DNA from: Tachypleus tridentatus
Lineage: Eukaryota; Arthropoda; Merostomata; Xiphosura; Limulidae
Direction: 5' to 3'
DNA: 64,000 nt
Assembly: GCF_004210375.1 (NCBI RefSeq)
Contig: NC_134827.1
Span: 105,633,285 to 105,697,284 of the forward strand
The position numbers and the translations under genes were made by a program. The notes under the pieces were generated by a model. It searched no databases, was not told the origin of the DNA, and saw only the letters and a program-made list of their open reading frames with translations. This document shows positions 29,473 through 41,200 of this stretch, one piece after another. Numbering within the stretch: the stretch's first letter is position 1; every line of letters begins with the position of its first letter.

Positions 29473-29696
29473 GAGTAATGGGATTGATTAAAAGTTAATA
29501 ACTCCTTTACTACTGAAATGGTGAACATATAAGGAACCCTCAGGATTCAATTTGATCGCTTTACCTTGCCGGGCCGAACGGTCTGGTATCCCATTATATT
29601 TTTGTAGAAACTAAACAAATCCATAAATTAACATCCGAAACCCAAGTTTGGGATAATCAATTATAGAAAAATTGTCAAAATTTTTTTTTGTTTTTA

Positions 29697-29940
29697 GGCC
29701 CGGCATGGCCAAGTGTATTAAGGCGTTCGACTTATAATCCGAGGGTCGCGGGTTCGAATCCCGCTCGTACCAAACATGCTCGCCTTTTCAGCCGTTGGGA
29801 GCGTTATAGTCAATCTCACTATTCGTTGGTAAAAGAGTAGCCCAAGAGTTGGCGGTGGGTGGTGATGACTAGCTGCCTTCCCTCTAGTCTTCCACTGCTA
29901 AATTAGGGACGGCTAGCGCAGATAGCCCTCGAGTAGCTTT
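29697..29940 (+). mobile_element. SINE-A copy, tail-to-tail with the next SINE
   Basis: Intact head GGCCCGGCATGGCC and B box GGTTCGAATCCC. Its 3' end joins directly to a reverse SINE-A at 'gtagctttgtttgttttttg'. Confidence 0.9.
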
Positions 29941-30215
29941 GTTTGTTTTTTGAATTTCGCACAAAGTTACACGAGGGCTGTCTGCGCTAGCCGTCCCTAA
30001 TTTAACAGTGAAAGGCTAGAGGGAAGGCAATTGGTCAACATCAGCCAGCGCCAACTCTTGGGCTACTCTTTTTTTACCAAGGAACAGTGGGATCGGCAGT
30101 AACATTATAACGTTTCCATGGCTGAAATGGCGAACGTATTTGGTGGAACGGGGATTCAAACGCAAGATCCTCAACCTGCGAGTCGTTCATCCTAATTACT
30201 TAACCATTCCGGGCC
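29941..30215 (-). mobile_element. SINE-A copy, reverse orientation
   Basis: Forms an inverted pair of about 520 bp with the SINE at 29697. Its head is more diverged (B box complement GGGATTCAAACG). The pair is conserved in the right arm. Confidence 0.88.
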
Positions 30216-30373
30216 GTTGTCTGGTACCAGAGCGTTAGGAGATGACGTTTGGATACGGCTTGAACAAGTAGTGAAATGAACTTTGTAACAAACATTTTGT
30301 TCTAATTAAAAGAAAAGGATCTCTCGTTAGTAAATCTTAATACCTCAGAGAATTAGGAGGAAAAAATCGTGTA

Positions 30374-30484
30374 TTTTTCTTATAGCAAAGATACACATCG
30401 GGTTATTCTGCTCAGCCCACCGAGGGAATCGAACCGCGGATTTTAGCCTTGTAAATGCATAGACGTACCGCTATATTAATGGTA
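30374..30484 (-). mobile_element. SINE-B copy, reverse orientation
   Basis: It contains 'gctcagcccaccgagggaat', 'cgaaccgcggattttagcc' and a decayed head. Confidence 0.75.
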
Positions 30485-30705
30485 GACGAGAAAAAACGTC
30501 ACAACGAACCATTTTATTATTATTGATTAGCGCGCGCATTATGCTCGAGTCAGATTTTTAGATTTTTTACTATTTGCTTCATTTTTGTTTCCCACCAAAC
30601 AAGACCCACCTTTAACCACAGTTTTATTTTAGGTTTTTCTAAGTGTTGTTTTATGAATTCAAGACGCTCTAATTGTTTATAAGTTTGGGATTCAATTCGT
30701 GAAAG

Positions 30706-30822
30706 CGATTGTGTTTTCTTACTGCAAAGCCACATTGGGCCATCTGCTGAGCCCACTGAGGGAAATCAAACCCCTGATTTTAGCGTTGTGAATCCGTAGA
30801 CTTACTGCTGTACTAGCGGGGT
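30706..30822 (-). mobile_element. SINE-B copy, reverse orientation, at the arm end
   Basis: It contains 'ttactgcaaagccacattgg' and 'gctgagcccactgagggaaa'. The visible inverted duplication ends at 30826, just past this element. Confidence 0.78.
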
Positions 30823-31304
30823 ATACATGAAATGTATTGAAATTATATAACGAACGAGACCGCTAATGCTCGCAAAAACTTAGGTCAGCAAACTAGGGAA
30901 AATTATAAACAAACAAATGAACAAATAAATATGAAACCTGAGATGATAAAACTAGGAAAACAACTATATAAAACTACGCCAACGTTAGTTTACTTTAAAA
31001 ACATCTCAAGGTCCCTAAGGTGTGTCTTTATTTATTTCACATCTAAAACTGGTTTAGGAAGTATGCGACCTTAAATTTATTAAACAGAAACAAGACGCTC
31101 AAAACCATCTAGCCCTAATCTTACCCTCAGCCTCTTTCTTTTTACCCAGAAAAGGAATAGAACGTATTATCATATAATTTGTGTTAGGGGAAAGTTATAT
31201 GGTTAATTCTTAATTAATTTGTCCTTGACCTATAACCTGCATTCACCAAAATTAAGTAAAATAGTCCTTTGGGGTCACTCGAGTTTTGTAACAAATTTGA
31301 TCGA

Positions 31305-31420
31305 AGTTTTTTAAGCACAAAGCTACACAATGAGCTATCTGAGTTCTACCCACTACGGGTATTGAAACCCGAGTTTTACAGATGCAAGTCCGCAGACAAA
31401 CCGTTGTGATCACCTTGTTC
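31305..31420 (-). mobile_element. SINE-B copy, reverse orientation
   Basis: It contains 'taagcacaaagctacacaat' and 'cgggtattgaaacccgagt' with a decayed head. It lies outside the duplicated arm. Confidence 0.72.
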
Positions 31421-31430
31421 ACAGAGACGC

Positions 31431-31709
31431 GGCCCGCACGGCCAGATGGTTAAGACACTCGATTCGTAATTCGAGGATCGAGGGTTCGAATCCTCGTAGA
31501 ACCAAACATGCTCGCTTTTTCAGCCATGGGGGCGTTATGACGTGATAATCAATCCCGCTATTTGTTGTTTAAAGAGTAGCCCAAGAGTTGATAGTGGGTA
31601 GTGATGATTAGCTGCCTTCCCTCTAGTCTTACACTGCTAAATTAAGAATGGCTAGCGTAGATAGCCCTCAAGTATCTCTGGGTGAAATTAAAAAAACAAA
31701 CAAACAAAA
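31431..31709 (+). mobile_element. SINE-A copy joined to the truncated 3' end of the Jockey element
   Basis: Head GGCCCGCACGGCCAG, B box GGTTCGAATCC, A-rich tail ending at 31709. Jockey sequence in antisense starts at once at 31710, the same joint as in the composite at 15489/15490. Confidence 0.9.
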
Positions 31710-33551
31710 CATGTTGTTAACATGTTTTTTCCATGTTAGTCTTGAGTCGAAAGTGATACCAAGAAATGTGATGTATTTGCTCATGTCAATGGGAGTGTTT
31801 CCGAGTAAGAATTTTGCTTTTCTAGAGTTTTTCTTTGTCTTCTTAATTTCCTATAAAAGGTGATTGCTTGTGTTTTAGTTGGATTTAAAACCACTCTTCA
31901 CTTGTTGCTCCAGTTCGAGACATTGTTAAGTGTTTTTTGAACACGAGACATGGCCATTACTGGGTTTCTGGAGGTTCTTCAGATTGCATTGTTGTCTGCG
32001 TACTGCGAATTGTGAGTGTACGTTAAACTGGGAAAAGGTATATCGCTAACAAAAATAATATACAGTCGTGTAGAAAGGACTGATCCTTGGGGCATTCCAA
32101 CAGTTATTTTATCCAGATTTGGATATAGTTTTATTGACTTTTACTTGTGCTGTTCTATCTGTTAGGAAGTTTGATATCCATTTAATAATAGTGGGATTTA
32201 TTTTCAGATGTGTTAATTTGTACTTGATGGCGTGGTGCCAAACATTGTCAAATGCTTTTGTAACATCTAAAGATACATCTATGGTGACCTGTTTCTTATT
32301 AACGGCTTTGTAGACTAATTCGGTGAGTCGTGTGAGGTGATATATTGTTTGTCTGTTTTCCTGGAGGCATTTTGAGATTCTGGAAGGATATTATTTATTT
32401 CACAGAAGTGAAGAAGACGACTTGAGATAATTTTCTCCATCAGTTTGCCAAGGCAACTTAACATACTGATGGGACGGAAATTATCCGGATTTGCCCTGTT
32501 TGTTTGTTTCTTTGGTATCGTGGTGATGATGGCATGTGATTTTTCCATGTGTCAGGGTAGTAACCAGTTGTTAATGAGATGCTCATGATGTTTGTGAGGT
32601 GTTGTAATAGGAGAGTAAAGTCTTTTTCTGAGAATAATGTTTGGTATTTGGTCGTGTCCGGGGGAAGTGTTTTTCAAGTTTTTTAATGTTAATTTTGAGT
32701 TCTGTGATGGTAATTTTTCTGTTGATTTAACTTGAGTAGCTTTCTAATGTCTCGCCAGATAATTGTTGTGTGAATGAAGATTGATTTATGTTTATGTAGT
32801 TGTTGACATGTTGTTGGTGTTGTGTGTTAAAGTCGACTGAATTCAGGTCGCTGAAGGAGGATTCGTAGTAGTCTACTAACAGGTCCGCTTTCTCCGAGTA
32901 CGTCCTTACGATTATATTGTTGTGTGTGATATGTTGTAGCATGTGATTTACCTTTTTGTTAGAAGAAACACTCTTGAATTTCTTCCAAATTCTTTTGGAT
33001 TTTTTTGGGGTTTTTTTTTCCAGGTTTTTACAAAAGTTTATTTCTTTTGCTATTATAATCTGTTGTTTAATTTTTGCATTTGTTCTGTTGATCAGTCTTT
33101 TGATAGTCGGATCGCGTGTTATGAAGTTTGTTCGTCTTAACTGCCTGCGTTTGATTATTAGTGCATGAATTTCCGGTGTTAGAGTCCATTGATTACGTGA
33201 GTGTTTTTTCTTTGTTTTAGGGATTGTTTTTGATGGCTTTATGCATGGCTTCTGTAACTTGATTAACATAGTTGTGTAATTCTGTTTTGTTGTTAGCATG
33301 TTCAATTGAGTGCGGTAGATAGGAATCTAGTGAAGCATTAAAAGTGAGCCAATCTGTTTTGGTGTACGTGTATACTGAGGGAGTCACGTACCTCGCGGCA
33401 GGAAGGAAGTGGTCTGATTTCATCATGCACACTAAGGTCAGAGATTCCGTTTACTGTGTCCTTGGGAGCTATGATGAAATCGAGTGCGTCGTATGAGCCG
33501 TTAGCGGCCAAAAGGTATGTAGGTGTTTGGTCGTTTATTAGGTATATGTTG
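31710..33551 (-). pseudogene. Jockey ORF2, end of endonuclease and reverse transcriptase remnant
   Basis: After the linker (ORF pieces at 33217-33432 and 32727-33305), the frame shows the reverse transcriptase blocks: NPDNFRPISMLSCLGKLMEK (block 2), SLDVTKAFDNVWH (first catalytic Asp), VGMPQGSVLS, then SQYADNNAI at about 31980-32010 and FLGITFDSRLTWKKH. The catalytic YADD box is YADN here, so the enzyme would be inactive even without the frameshifts. Confidence 0.88.
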
Positions 33552-33564
33552 CTTATAAAAAGAA

Positions 33565-33832
33565 TGGCCTGGCATGGCCAATCGCGTAAGGCGTGCGACT
33601 CGTAATCCGCGGGTTCGCGCCCGCGTCGCGCTAAACATGCTCGCCCTCCCAGCCGTGGTGGCGTTATTATGTGACGGTCAATCCTACTATTCGTTGGTAA
33701 AAGAGTAGCCCAAGAGTTGGCGGTGGGTGGTGATAACTAGCTGCCTTCCCTCTAGTCTTACACTGCTAAATTAGGGACGGCTAGCACAGATAGCCCTCGA
33801 GTAGCTTTGTGCGCAATTCCAAAACAAACAAA
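33565..33832 (+). mobile_element. SINE-A inserted in the Jockey endonuclease, 13-bp target duplication
   Basis: The copy is flanked by 'cttataaaaagaa' at 33552-33564 and 33833-33845. B box region is 'gggttcgcgcccg', and the A-rich tail ends 'caaacaaa'. It dates SINE-A activity after the Jockey insertion. Confidence 0.95.
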
Positions 33833-33845
33833 CTTATAAAAAGAA

Positions 33846-34309
33846 AGTTTCTTTTATAATTGACCCTCTGTGTGTGTTTTTGTTTCCTCTTAAATCTGTG
33901 TGTGGGGAATTAAAATCCCCGATGATAATTGGTTTTAGATTACGGTTAACACGTTTCTGTAAGTTAATGTTGATGTCTTTTGTAGGTGAACAATATATAG
34001 CTAGGATTGAGATTGTTAGCTGGTTGTTAAAATGGATGTTACAAAAAATAGTTTCATTTATGGTTGATTTAATGGAATCTTCTATAGAGATTAGATGTAA
34101 TACTTCTATATTGAAATAAGCTATTACGCCTCTACTGTTTTCTGAGTAAGGTATACTGTATGTAATGAATCCGGGGGTTGTGGTGTTTTGTTTCTCCGTG
34201 CAAAGTGTTTCCCAGATTATGATGATGTTGGTGTTGTGTGTTTTGTAAATATCCATCTTTTTATCTTTAAGGTTTCCTTGGTGGTTGATGTATAGAATTT
34301 TAATGTGTT
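33846..34309 (-). pseudogene. Jockey ORF2, endonuclease domain remnant
   Basis: Starting near ILYINHQGNLKDKK, the frame has IIIIWETLC (usual LxQET), SRGVIAYF and IIGDFNSPH, the conserved endonuclease GDFNxxH motif. This domain nicks target DNA for target-primed reverse transcription. The downstream part of the domain is split by the SINE at 33565-33832. Confidence 0.87.
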
Positions 34310-34446
34310 AGATCATTGTGTTGTGCTACTTTCCTTGCATAAATTTTAAGTGACAAGTGATGTGGTTTGAGATTGGGAAGGTTAGAGTAGTGTCTGCAGA
34401 GAGCCTTGAGAGACTCGTGTCTTGAATCAAAAGTGAGGAATTCACC

Positions 34447-35235
34447 TTATTCGATTAGCATTGTTAATAAGTTTGCAGTGAATTCCGTGGGGTTGAAAAT
34501 TGTGTGTTGTTTTCGTGCGTGTAACTTCTGCGTATTTACGTGTTGATTGTGGTTGAGTGGTACTGTTGGTGATCTGCAAATCTGTTGGAGTTTCGAGTAA
34601 TGGTTGTAATGGTTGTACTGGTTGTTTTTTGATATAAATGTTGAGAGGTTGTGTGAGGTGTTCGTGGTTTTGAAGAGGATTCTATCACGTATTGGTGTGT
34701 ATTTAGGGCAGCCTTTGTAACTGGCTGCATGTGGGCCTTGACAGTTGGCGCATTTCACTTGGTTCCGCTCACTTATAACATTTATAACATTGTCAAATTG
34801 GTTTCTGGTGTGGTTTCTCAGGTTCAGTCGTGTGTTGTTTTTTTTAAATATAAAAAACAACCGTCTTTTAGTAGTTTGCTCTGGTCGTTTTTAGTGTTCA
34901 CGGTTACAATGACGAGTGGAGTTTTTTGTTTTTTTTCTAAAAGAAATCATACGTTCTGTTTTTGTCATAACCTAATGTTTTGAGTTCTTCAGTGATTTCA
35001 TTATCTTCGATGTCGAAATCAACACTTCTGATAAATACTGTTGATTGAGGAGTGTTGTGTTTGGGTGTGTTGATCATGGATTTAACTCCAAAGGCATTCT
35101 TGAACCAGTGGACCAAAATGTGTGCAAATTCGTCTGGTTCTGTACATTTGATCATGATTCTTCCGTTGAGAAGTCGTTTAATGTCTTTAAATTGGATGCT
35201 CGGGAAATAAACCCTTGGTTATTTATCACAATCTG
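34447..35235 (-). pseudogene. Jockey ORF1 (gag-like) remnant
   Basis: The - strand frame reads IMIKCTEPDEFAHILVHWFK and later, after a frameshift near 34930, a knuckle CANCQGPHAASYKGCPKY (C-x2-C-x3-H-x6-C). The gag-like protein would bind the element's RNA. The N terminus is not identifiable, and it is broken by at least one frameshift. Confidence 0.82.
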
Positions 35236-35271
35236 AAGGATGCGTGTTGTGTTGTTTCACAATCGGAGTTA

Positions 35272-38200
35272 TCAGTACTAGAGTTAGTAGAGTTATTAGT
35301 ATAAGACTTAGCAATTATTAGTATTAGAGTTAGTTGAGTTATTAGTATTAGAGTTAGTTGAGTTATTACTATTAGAGTTAGTAGAGTTATTAGTATTAGA
35401 GTTAGTAGAGTTATTAGTATCAGACTTAGTAGAGATATTAGTATCAGAGTTACTAGAGTTATTAGAGTTAGTTGAGTTATTAGTAGTAGAGTTAGTTGAG
35501 TTATTAGAGTTAGTTGAGTTATTAGAGTTAGTTGAGTTATTAGAAGTAGAGTTAGTTGAGTTATTAGTAGTAGAGTTAGTTGAGTTATTAGTAGTAGAGT
35601 TAGTAGAGTTAGTTGAGTTATTAGTAGTAAAGTTAGTAGAGTTATTAGTATTACAGTTATTAGAGTTATTGGTATTAGAGTTAGTTGAGTTATTAGTATT
35701 AGAGTTAGTAGAGTTATAAGAGTTAGTTGAGTTATTAGTTTTAGAGGTAGTTGAGTTATTAGTTTTAGAGTTAGTTGAGTTATTACTATTAGAGTTAGTA
35801 GAGTTATTAGTATTAGAGTTAGTAGAGTTATTAGTATCAGACTTCGTAGAGATATTAGTATCAGAGTTAGTAGAGTTATTACTATTAGAGTTAGTAGAGT
35901 TATTAGTATTAGAGTTAGTAGAGTTATTAGTATCAGACTTCGTAGAGATATTAGTATCAGAGTTAGTAGAGTTATTAGAGTTAGTTGAGTTATTACTATT
36001 AGAGTTAGTTGAGTTATTACTATTAGAGTTAGTTGAGTTATTACTATTGGAGTTGTAGAGTTATTAGAGTTATTAGTATCAGACTTAGTAGAGTTATTAG
36101 TAGTAGAGTTAGTAGAGTTATTAGAGTTAGTTGAGTTATTAGTAGTAGAGTTAGTAGAGTTATTAGAGTTAGTTGAGTTATTAGTAGTAGATTTAGTAGA
36201 ATTATTAGTATTAGAGTTAGAAGAGTTATAGTTATTAGAGTTAGTAGAGTTATTAGTATTAGAGTTAGTAGAGTTATTAGTATTACAGTTATTAGAGTTA
36301 TTGGTATTAGAGTTAGTTGAGTTATTAGTATTAGAGTAAGTAGAGTTATAAGAGTTAGTTGAGTTATTAGTATTAGAGTTACTTGTGTTATTAATAGTAG
36401 AGTTAGTAGAGTTATTAGTATTAAAGTTAGTAGAGTTATTAATCTTAGAGTTAGTTGAGTTATTAGTATTAGAGTTAGTAAAGTTATTGATATTAGAGTT
36501 AGTTGTTATTAGTATTAGAGTTAGTTGCGTTATTAGTATTACAGTTAGTAGAGTTATTAGTATTAGAGTTAGTAGTTATTAGTATTAAAGTTAGTTGCGT
36601 TATTAGTATTAGAGTTAGTTGAGTTATTAGTATTAGAGTTAGTAGAGTTATTAGTATTAGAGTTAGTAGAGTTATTAGTATTAGAGTTAGTAGAGTTATT
36701 AGTATTAGAGTTAGTTGAGTTATTAGTGTTAGAGTTAGTAGAGTTATTAATGTTAGAGTTAGTAGAGTTATTAGTATTAGAGTTAGTAGAGTTATTAGTA
36801 TTAGAGTTAGTAGGGTTATTAGTATTAGAGTTGACAGTTATTAGTATTAGTTTTTAGTATTAGAGTTAGTAGAGTTATTATTATTAGAGTTAGTAGAGTT
36901 ATTATTATTAGAGTTAGTTGTTATTAGTATTAGAGTTAGTTGCGTTATTAGTATTACAGTTAGTAGAGTTATTAGTATTAGAATTAGTAGAGCTATTAGT
37001 ATCAGAATTAGTAGAATTATTAGTATTACAGTTAGTAGAGTTATTAGTATTATATTTAGTAGAGTTATTAGAGTTAGTAGAATTATTAGTATTACAGTTA
37101 GTAGAGTTATTAGTATTATATTTAGTAGAGTTATTAGAGTTAGTTGAGTTATTAGTAGTAGAGTTAGTTGAGTTATTAGTAGTAGAGGTAGTAGAGTTAT
37201 TAGTATTAGAGTTAGTAGAGTTATTAGTATTACAGTTAGTTGAGTTATTAGTATTAGAGTTAGTAGAGTTATTAGTATTAGAGTTAGTAGAGTTATTAGA
37301 GATAGTTGAGTTATTAGTAGTAGAGTTAGTAGAGTTATTAGTATTAAAGTTAGTAGAGTTATTAATCTTAGAGTTAGTTGAGTTATTAGTATTAGAGTTA
37401 GTAAAGTTATTGATATTAGAGTTAGTTGTTATTAGTATTAGAGTTAGTTGCGTTATTAGTATTACAGTTAGTAGAGTTATTAGTATTAGAGTTAGTAGTT
37501 ATTAGTATTAAAGTTAGTTGCGTTATTAGTATTAGAGTTAGTTGAGTTATTAGTATTAGAGTTAGTAGAGTTATTAGTATTAGAGTTAGTAGAGTTATTA
37601 GTATTAGAGTTGACAGTTATTAGTATTAGTTTTTAGTATTAGAGTTAGTAGAGTTATTATTATTAGAGTTAGTTGTTATTAGTATTAGAGTTAGTTGCGT
37701 TATTAGTATTAGAGTTAGTTGCGTTATTAGTATTACAGTTAGTAGAGTTATTAGTATTAGAATTAGTAGAGCTATTAGTATTAGAATTAGTAGAATTATT
37801 AGTATTACAGTTAGTAGAGTTATTAGTATTATATTTAGTAGAGTTATTAGAGTTAGTTGAGTTATTAGTAGTAGAGTTAGTTGAGTTATTAGTAGTAGAG
37901 TTAGTAGAGTTATTAGTATTAGAGTTAGTAGAGTTATTAGTATTAGAGTTAGTTGAGTTATTAGTATTAGAGTTAGTAGAGTTATTAGTATTAGAGTTAG
38001 TAGAGTTATTAGTATTAGAGTTAGTAGAGTTATTAGAGATAGTTGAGTTATTAGTAGTAGAGTTAGTAGAGTTATTAGTATTAGAGTTAGTAGAGTTATT
38101 AGTATTAGAGTTAGTAGAGTTATTAGTATTAGAGTTAGTAGAGTTATTAGTATTAGAGTTAGTAGAGTTATTAGTATTAGAGTTGGCAGTTATTAGTATT

Positions 38201-41200
38201 AGAGTTAGTAGAGTTATTATTATTAGAGTTAGTAGAGTTATTAGTATTATATTTAGTAGAGTTATTAGAGTTAGTTCAGTTATTAGTAGTAGAGTTAGTT
38301 GAGTTATTAGTATTAGAGTTAGTAGAGTTATTAGTATTAGAGTTAGTAGAGTTATTAGTATCAGAGTTAGTAGAGTTATTAGTATTAGAGTTGGCAGTTA
38401 TTATAATTAGTTATTAGTATTAGAGTTAGTAGAGTTATTAGTATCAGAGTTAGTAGAGTTATTAGTATTAGAGTTGGCAGTTATTAGAATTAGTTATTAG
38501 TATTAGAGTTAGTAGAGTTATTAGTATTAGTGTTAGTAGAGTTATTAGTATTAGAGTTGGCAGTTATTAGTATTAGAGTTAGTAGAGTTATTAGTGTTAG
38601 AGTTAGTAGAGTTATTAGTATTAGAGTTGGCAGTTATTAGTATTAGAGTTGGCAGTTATTAGTATTAGAGTTAGTTGCGTTATTAGTATTACAGTTAGTA
38701 GAGTTATTAGTATTAGAGTTAGTAGTTATTAGTATTAAAGTTAGTTGCGTTATTAGTATTAGAGTTAGTTGAGTTATTAGTATTAGAGTTAGTAGAGTTA
38801 TTAGTATTAGAGTTAGTAGAGTTATTATTATTAGAGTTAGTGGAGTTATTAGTATTAGAGTTAGTTGAGTTATTAGTAATAGAGTTAGTAGAGTTATTGG
38901 TATTAGAGTTATTAGAGTTAGTTGAGTTATTAGTAGTAGAGTTAGTAGAGTTATTAGTGGTAGAGTTAGTTGAGTTATTAGTGTTAGGGTTAGTAGAGTT
39001 ATTAGTATTAGAGTCAGTTGAGTTATTAGTATTAGAGTTATTAGAGTTATTAGTATTAGAGTTATTAGAGTCATTAGAGTTAGTTGAGTTATTAGTAGTA
39101 GAGTTAATAGTATTAGAGTTAGTTGAGTTATTGGTATTATAGTTATTAGAGTTAGTTGAGTTATTAGTAGTAGAGTTAGTAGAGTTATTAGTATTAGAGT
39201 TAGTTGAGTTATTAGTGTTAGGGTTAGTAGAGTTATTAGTATTAGAGTCAGTTGAGTTATTAGTATTAGAGTTATTAGAGTTATTAGTATTAGAGTTATT
39301 AGAGTCATTAGAGTTAGTTGAGTTATTAGTAGTAGAGCTATTAGTATCAAAATTAGTAGAATTATTAGTATTACAGTTAGTAGAGTTATTAGTATTATAT
39401 TTAGTAGAGTTATTAGAGTTAGTTGAGTTATTAGTAGTAGAGTTAGTTGAGTTATTAGTAGTAGAGTTAGTAGAGTTATTAGTATTAGAGTTAGTAGAGT
39501 TATTAGTATTACAGTTAGTTGAGTTATTAGTATTAGAGTTAGTAGAGTTATTAGTATTAGAGTTAGTAGAGTTAGTAGTATTAGAGTTAGTAGAGTTATT
39601 AGAATTATAGTTGTAGAGTTATTAGTATTAGAGTTAGTAGAGTTATTAGTATTAGAGTTAGTAGAGTTATTAGTATTAGAGTTAGTAAAGTTATTAGTAG
39701 TAGAGTTAGTAGAGTTATTAGTATTAGAGTTAGTAGAGTTATTAGTATTAGAGTTGGCAGTTATTAGTATTAGAGTTAGTAGAGTTATTATTATTAGAGT
39801 TAGTGGAGTTATTAGTATTATATTTAGTAGAGTTATTAGAGTTAGTGGAGTTATTAGTATTATATTTAGTAGAGTTATTAGAGTTAGTTCAGTTATTAGT
39901 AGTAGAGTTAGTTGAGTTATTAGTATTAGAGTTAGTAGAGTTATTAGTATTAGAGTTAGTAGAGTTATTAGTATCAGAGTTAGTAGAGTTATTAGTATTA
40001 GAGTTGGCAGTTATTAGAATTAGTTATTAGTATTAGAGTTAGTAGAGTTATTAGTATCAGAGTTAGTAGAGTTATTAGTATTAGAGTTGGCAGTTATTAG
40101 AATTAGTTATTAGTATTAGAGTTAGTAGAGTTATTAGTATTAGTGTTAGTAGAGTTATTAGTATTAGAGTTGGCAGTTATTAGTATTAGAGTTAGCAGAG
40201 TTATTAGTGTTAGAGTTAGTAGAGTTATTAGTATTAGAGTTGGCAGTTATTAGTATTAGAGTTAGTTGCGTTATTAGTATTAGAGTTAGTAGAGTTATTA
40301 GTATTAGAGTTAGTAGAGTTATTATTATTAGAGTTAGTGGAGTTATTAGTATTAGAGTTAGTAGAGTTATTAGTATTAGAGTTAGTAGAGTTATTAGTAT
40401 TAGAGTTGGCAGTTATTAGAATTGGAGTTAGTAGAGTTATTATTATTAGAGTTAGTGGAGTTATTAGTATTATATTTAGTAGAGTTATTAGAGTTAGTTC
40501 AGTTATTAGTAGTAGAGTTAGTAGAGTTAGTTGAGTTATTAGTATTAGAGTTAGTAGAGTTATTAGTATTAAAGTTAGTAGAGTTATTAGTATTAGAGTT
40601 AGTAGAGTTATTAGTATCAGAGTTAGTAGAGTTATTAGTATTAGAGTTGGCAGTTATTAGTATTAGAGTTAGTAGAGTTAGTAGTATTAGTGTTAGTAGA
40701 GTTATTAGTATTAGAGTTGGCAGTTATTAGTATTAGAGTTGGTAGAGTTATTAGTATTAGAGTTAGTAGAGTTATTAGTATTAGAGTTGGCAGTTATTAG
40801 TATTAGTTATTAGTATTAGAGTTAGTAGAGTTATTATTATTAGAGTTAGTAGAGTTATTAGTATTAGAGTTAGTAGAGTTATTAGTATTAGAGTTAGTAG
40901 AGTTATTAGTATTAGAGTTCGCATTATTAGTATTAGAGTTAGTAGAGTTATTAGTATTAGAGTTAGTAGAGTTATTAGTATTACAGTTAGTTGAGTTATT
41001 ATTATTAGAGTTAGTATAGTTATTAGTAGTAGAGTTAGTAGAGTTATTAATGTTAGAGTTAGTAGAGTTATTAGTATTAGAGTTAGGAGAGTTATTAGTA
41101 TTAGAGTTCGCAGTTATTAGTATTAGAGTTAGTAGAGTTATTAGTATTAGAGTTAGTAGAGTTATTAATATTAGAGTTGGGAGTTATTAGTATTAGAGTT

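Larger units (their letters stand above)
27326..31304. other. SINE-rich intergenic region
   Basis: No coding gene is recognised. It contains SINE-B copies (27527, 28766, 29399, 30374, 30706), SINE-A copies (28290, 29697, 29941) and a SINE-A tail fragment (28912). The rest, such as 27661-28289, 28973-29398 and 30822-31304, shows nothing recognisable. Confidence 0.65.
31710..35240 (-). mobile_element. Jockey-clade non-LTR retrotransposon, truncated and decayed
   Basis: On the - strand the element carries, in order, a gag-like ORF1 with a zinc knuckle, an apurinic-type endonuclease and a reverse transcriptase, the layout of Jockey-clade LINEs. Frameshifts and stops are frequent, the 5' end merges into the 24-bp array, and the 3' end is cut by a SINE. 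A SINE-A interrupts it at 33565-33832. Confidence 0.9.

Noticed and set aside
31648-34983. + strand open frames across 31648-35236
   Set aside because: They are antisense to the Jockey ORFs, whose - strand frames contain the endonuclease and reverse transcriptase motifs.
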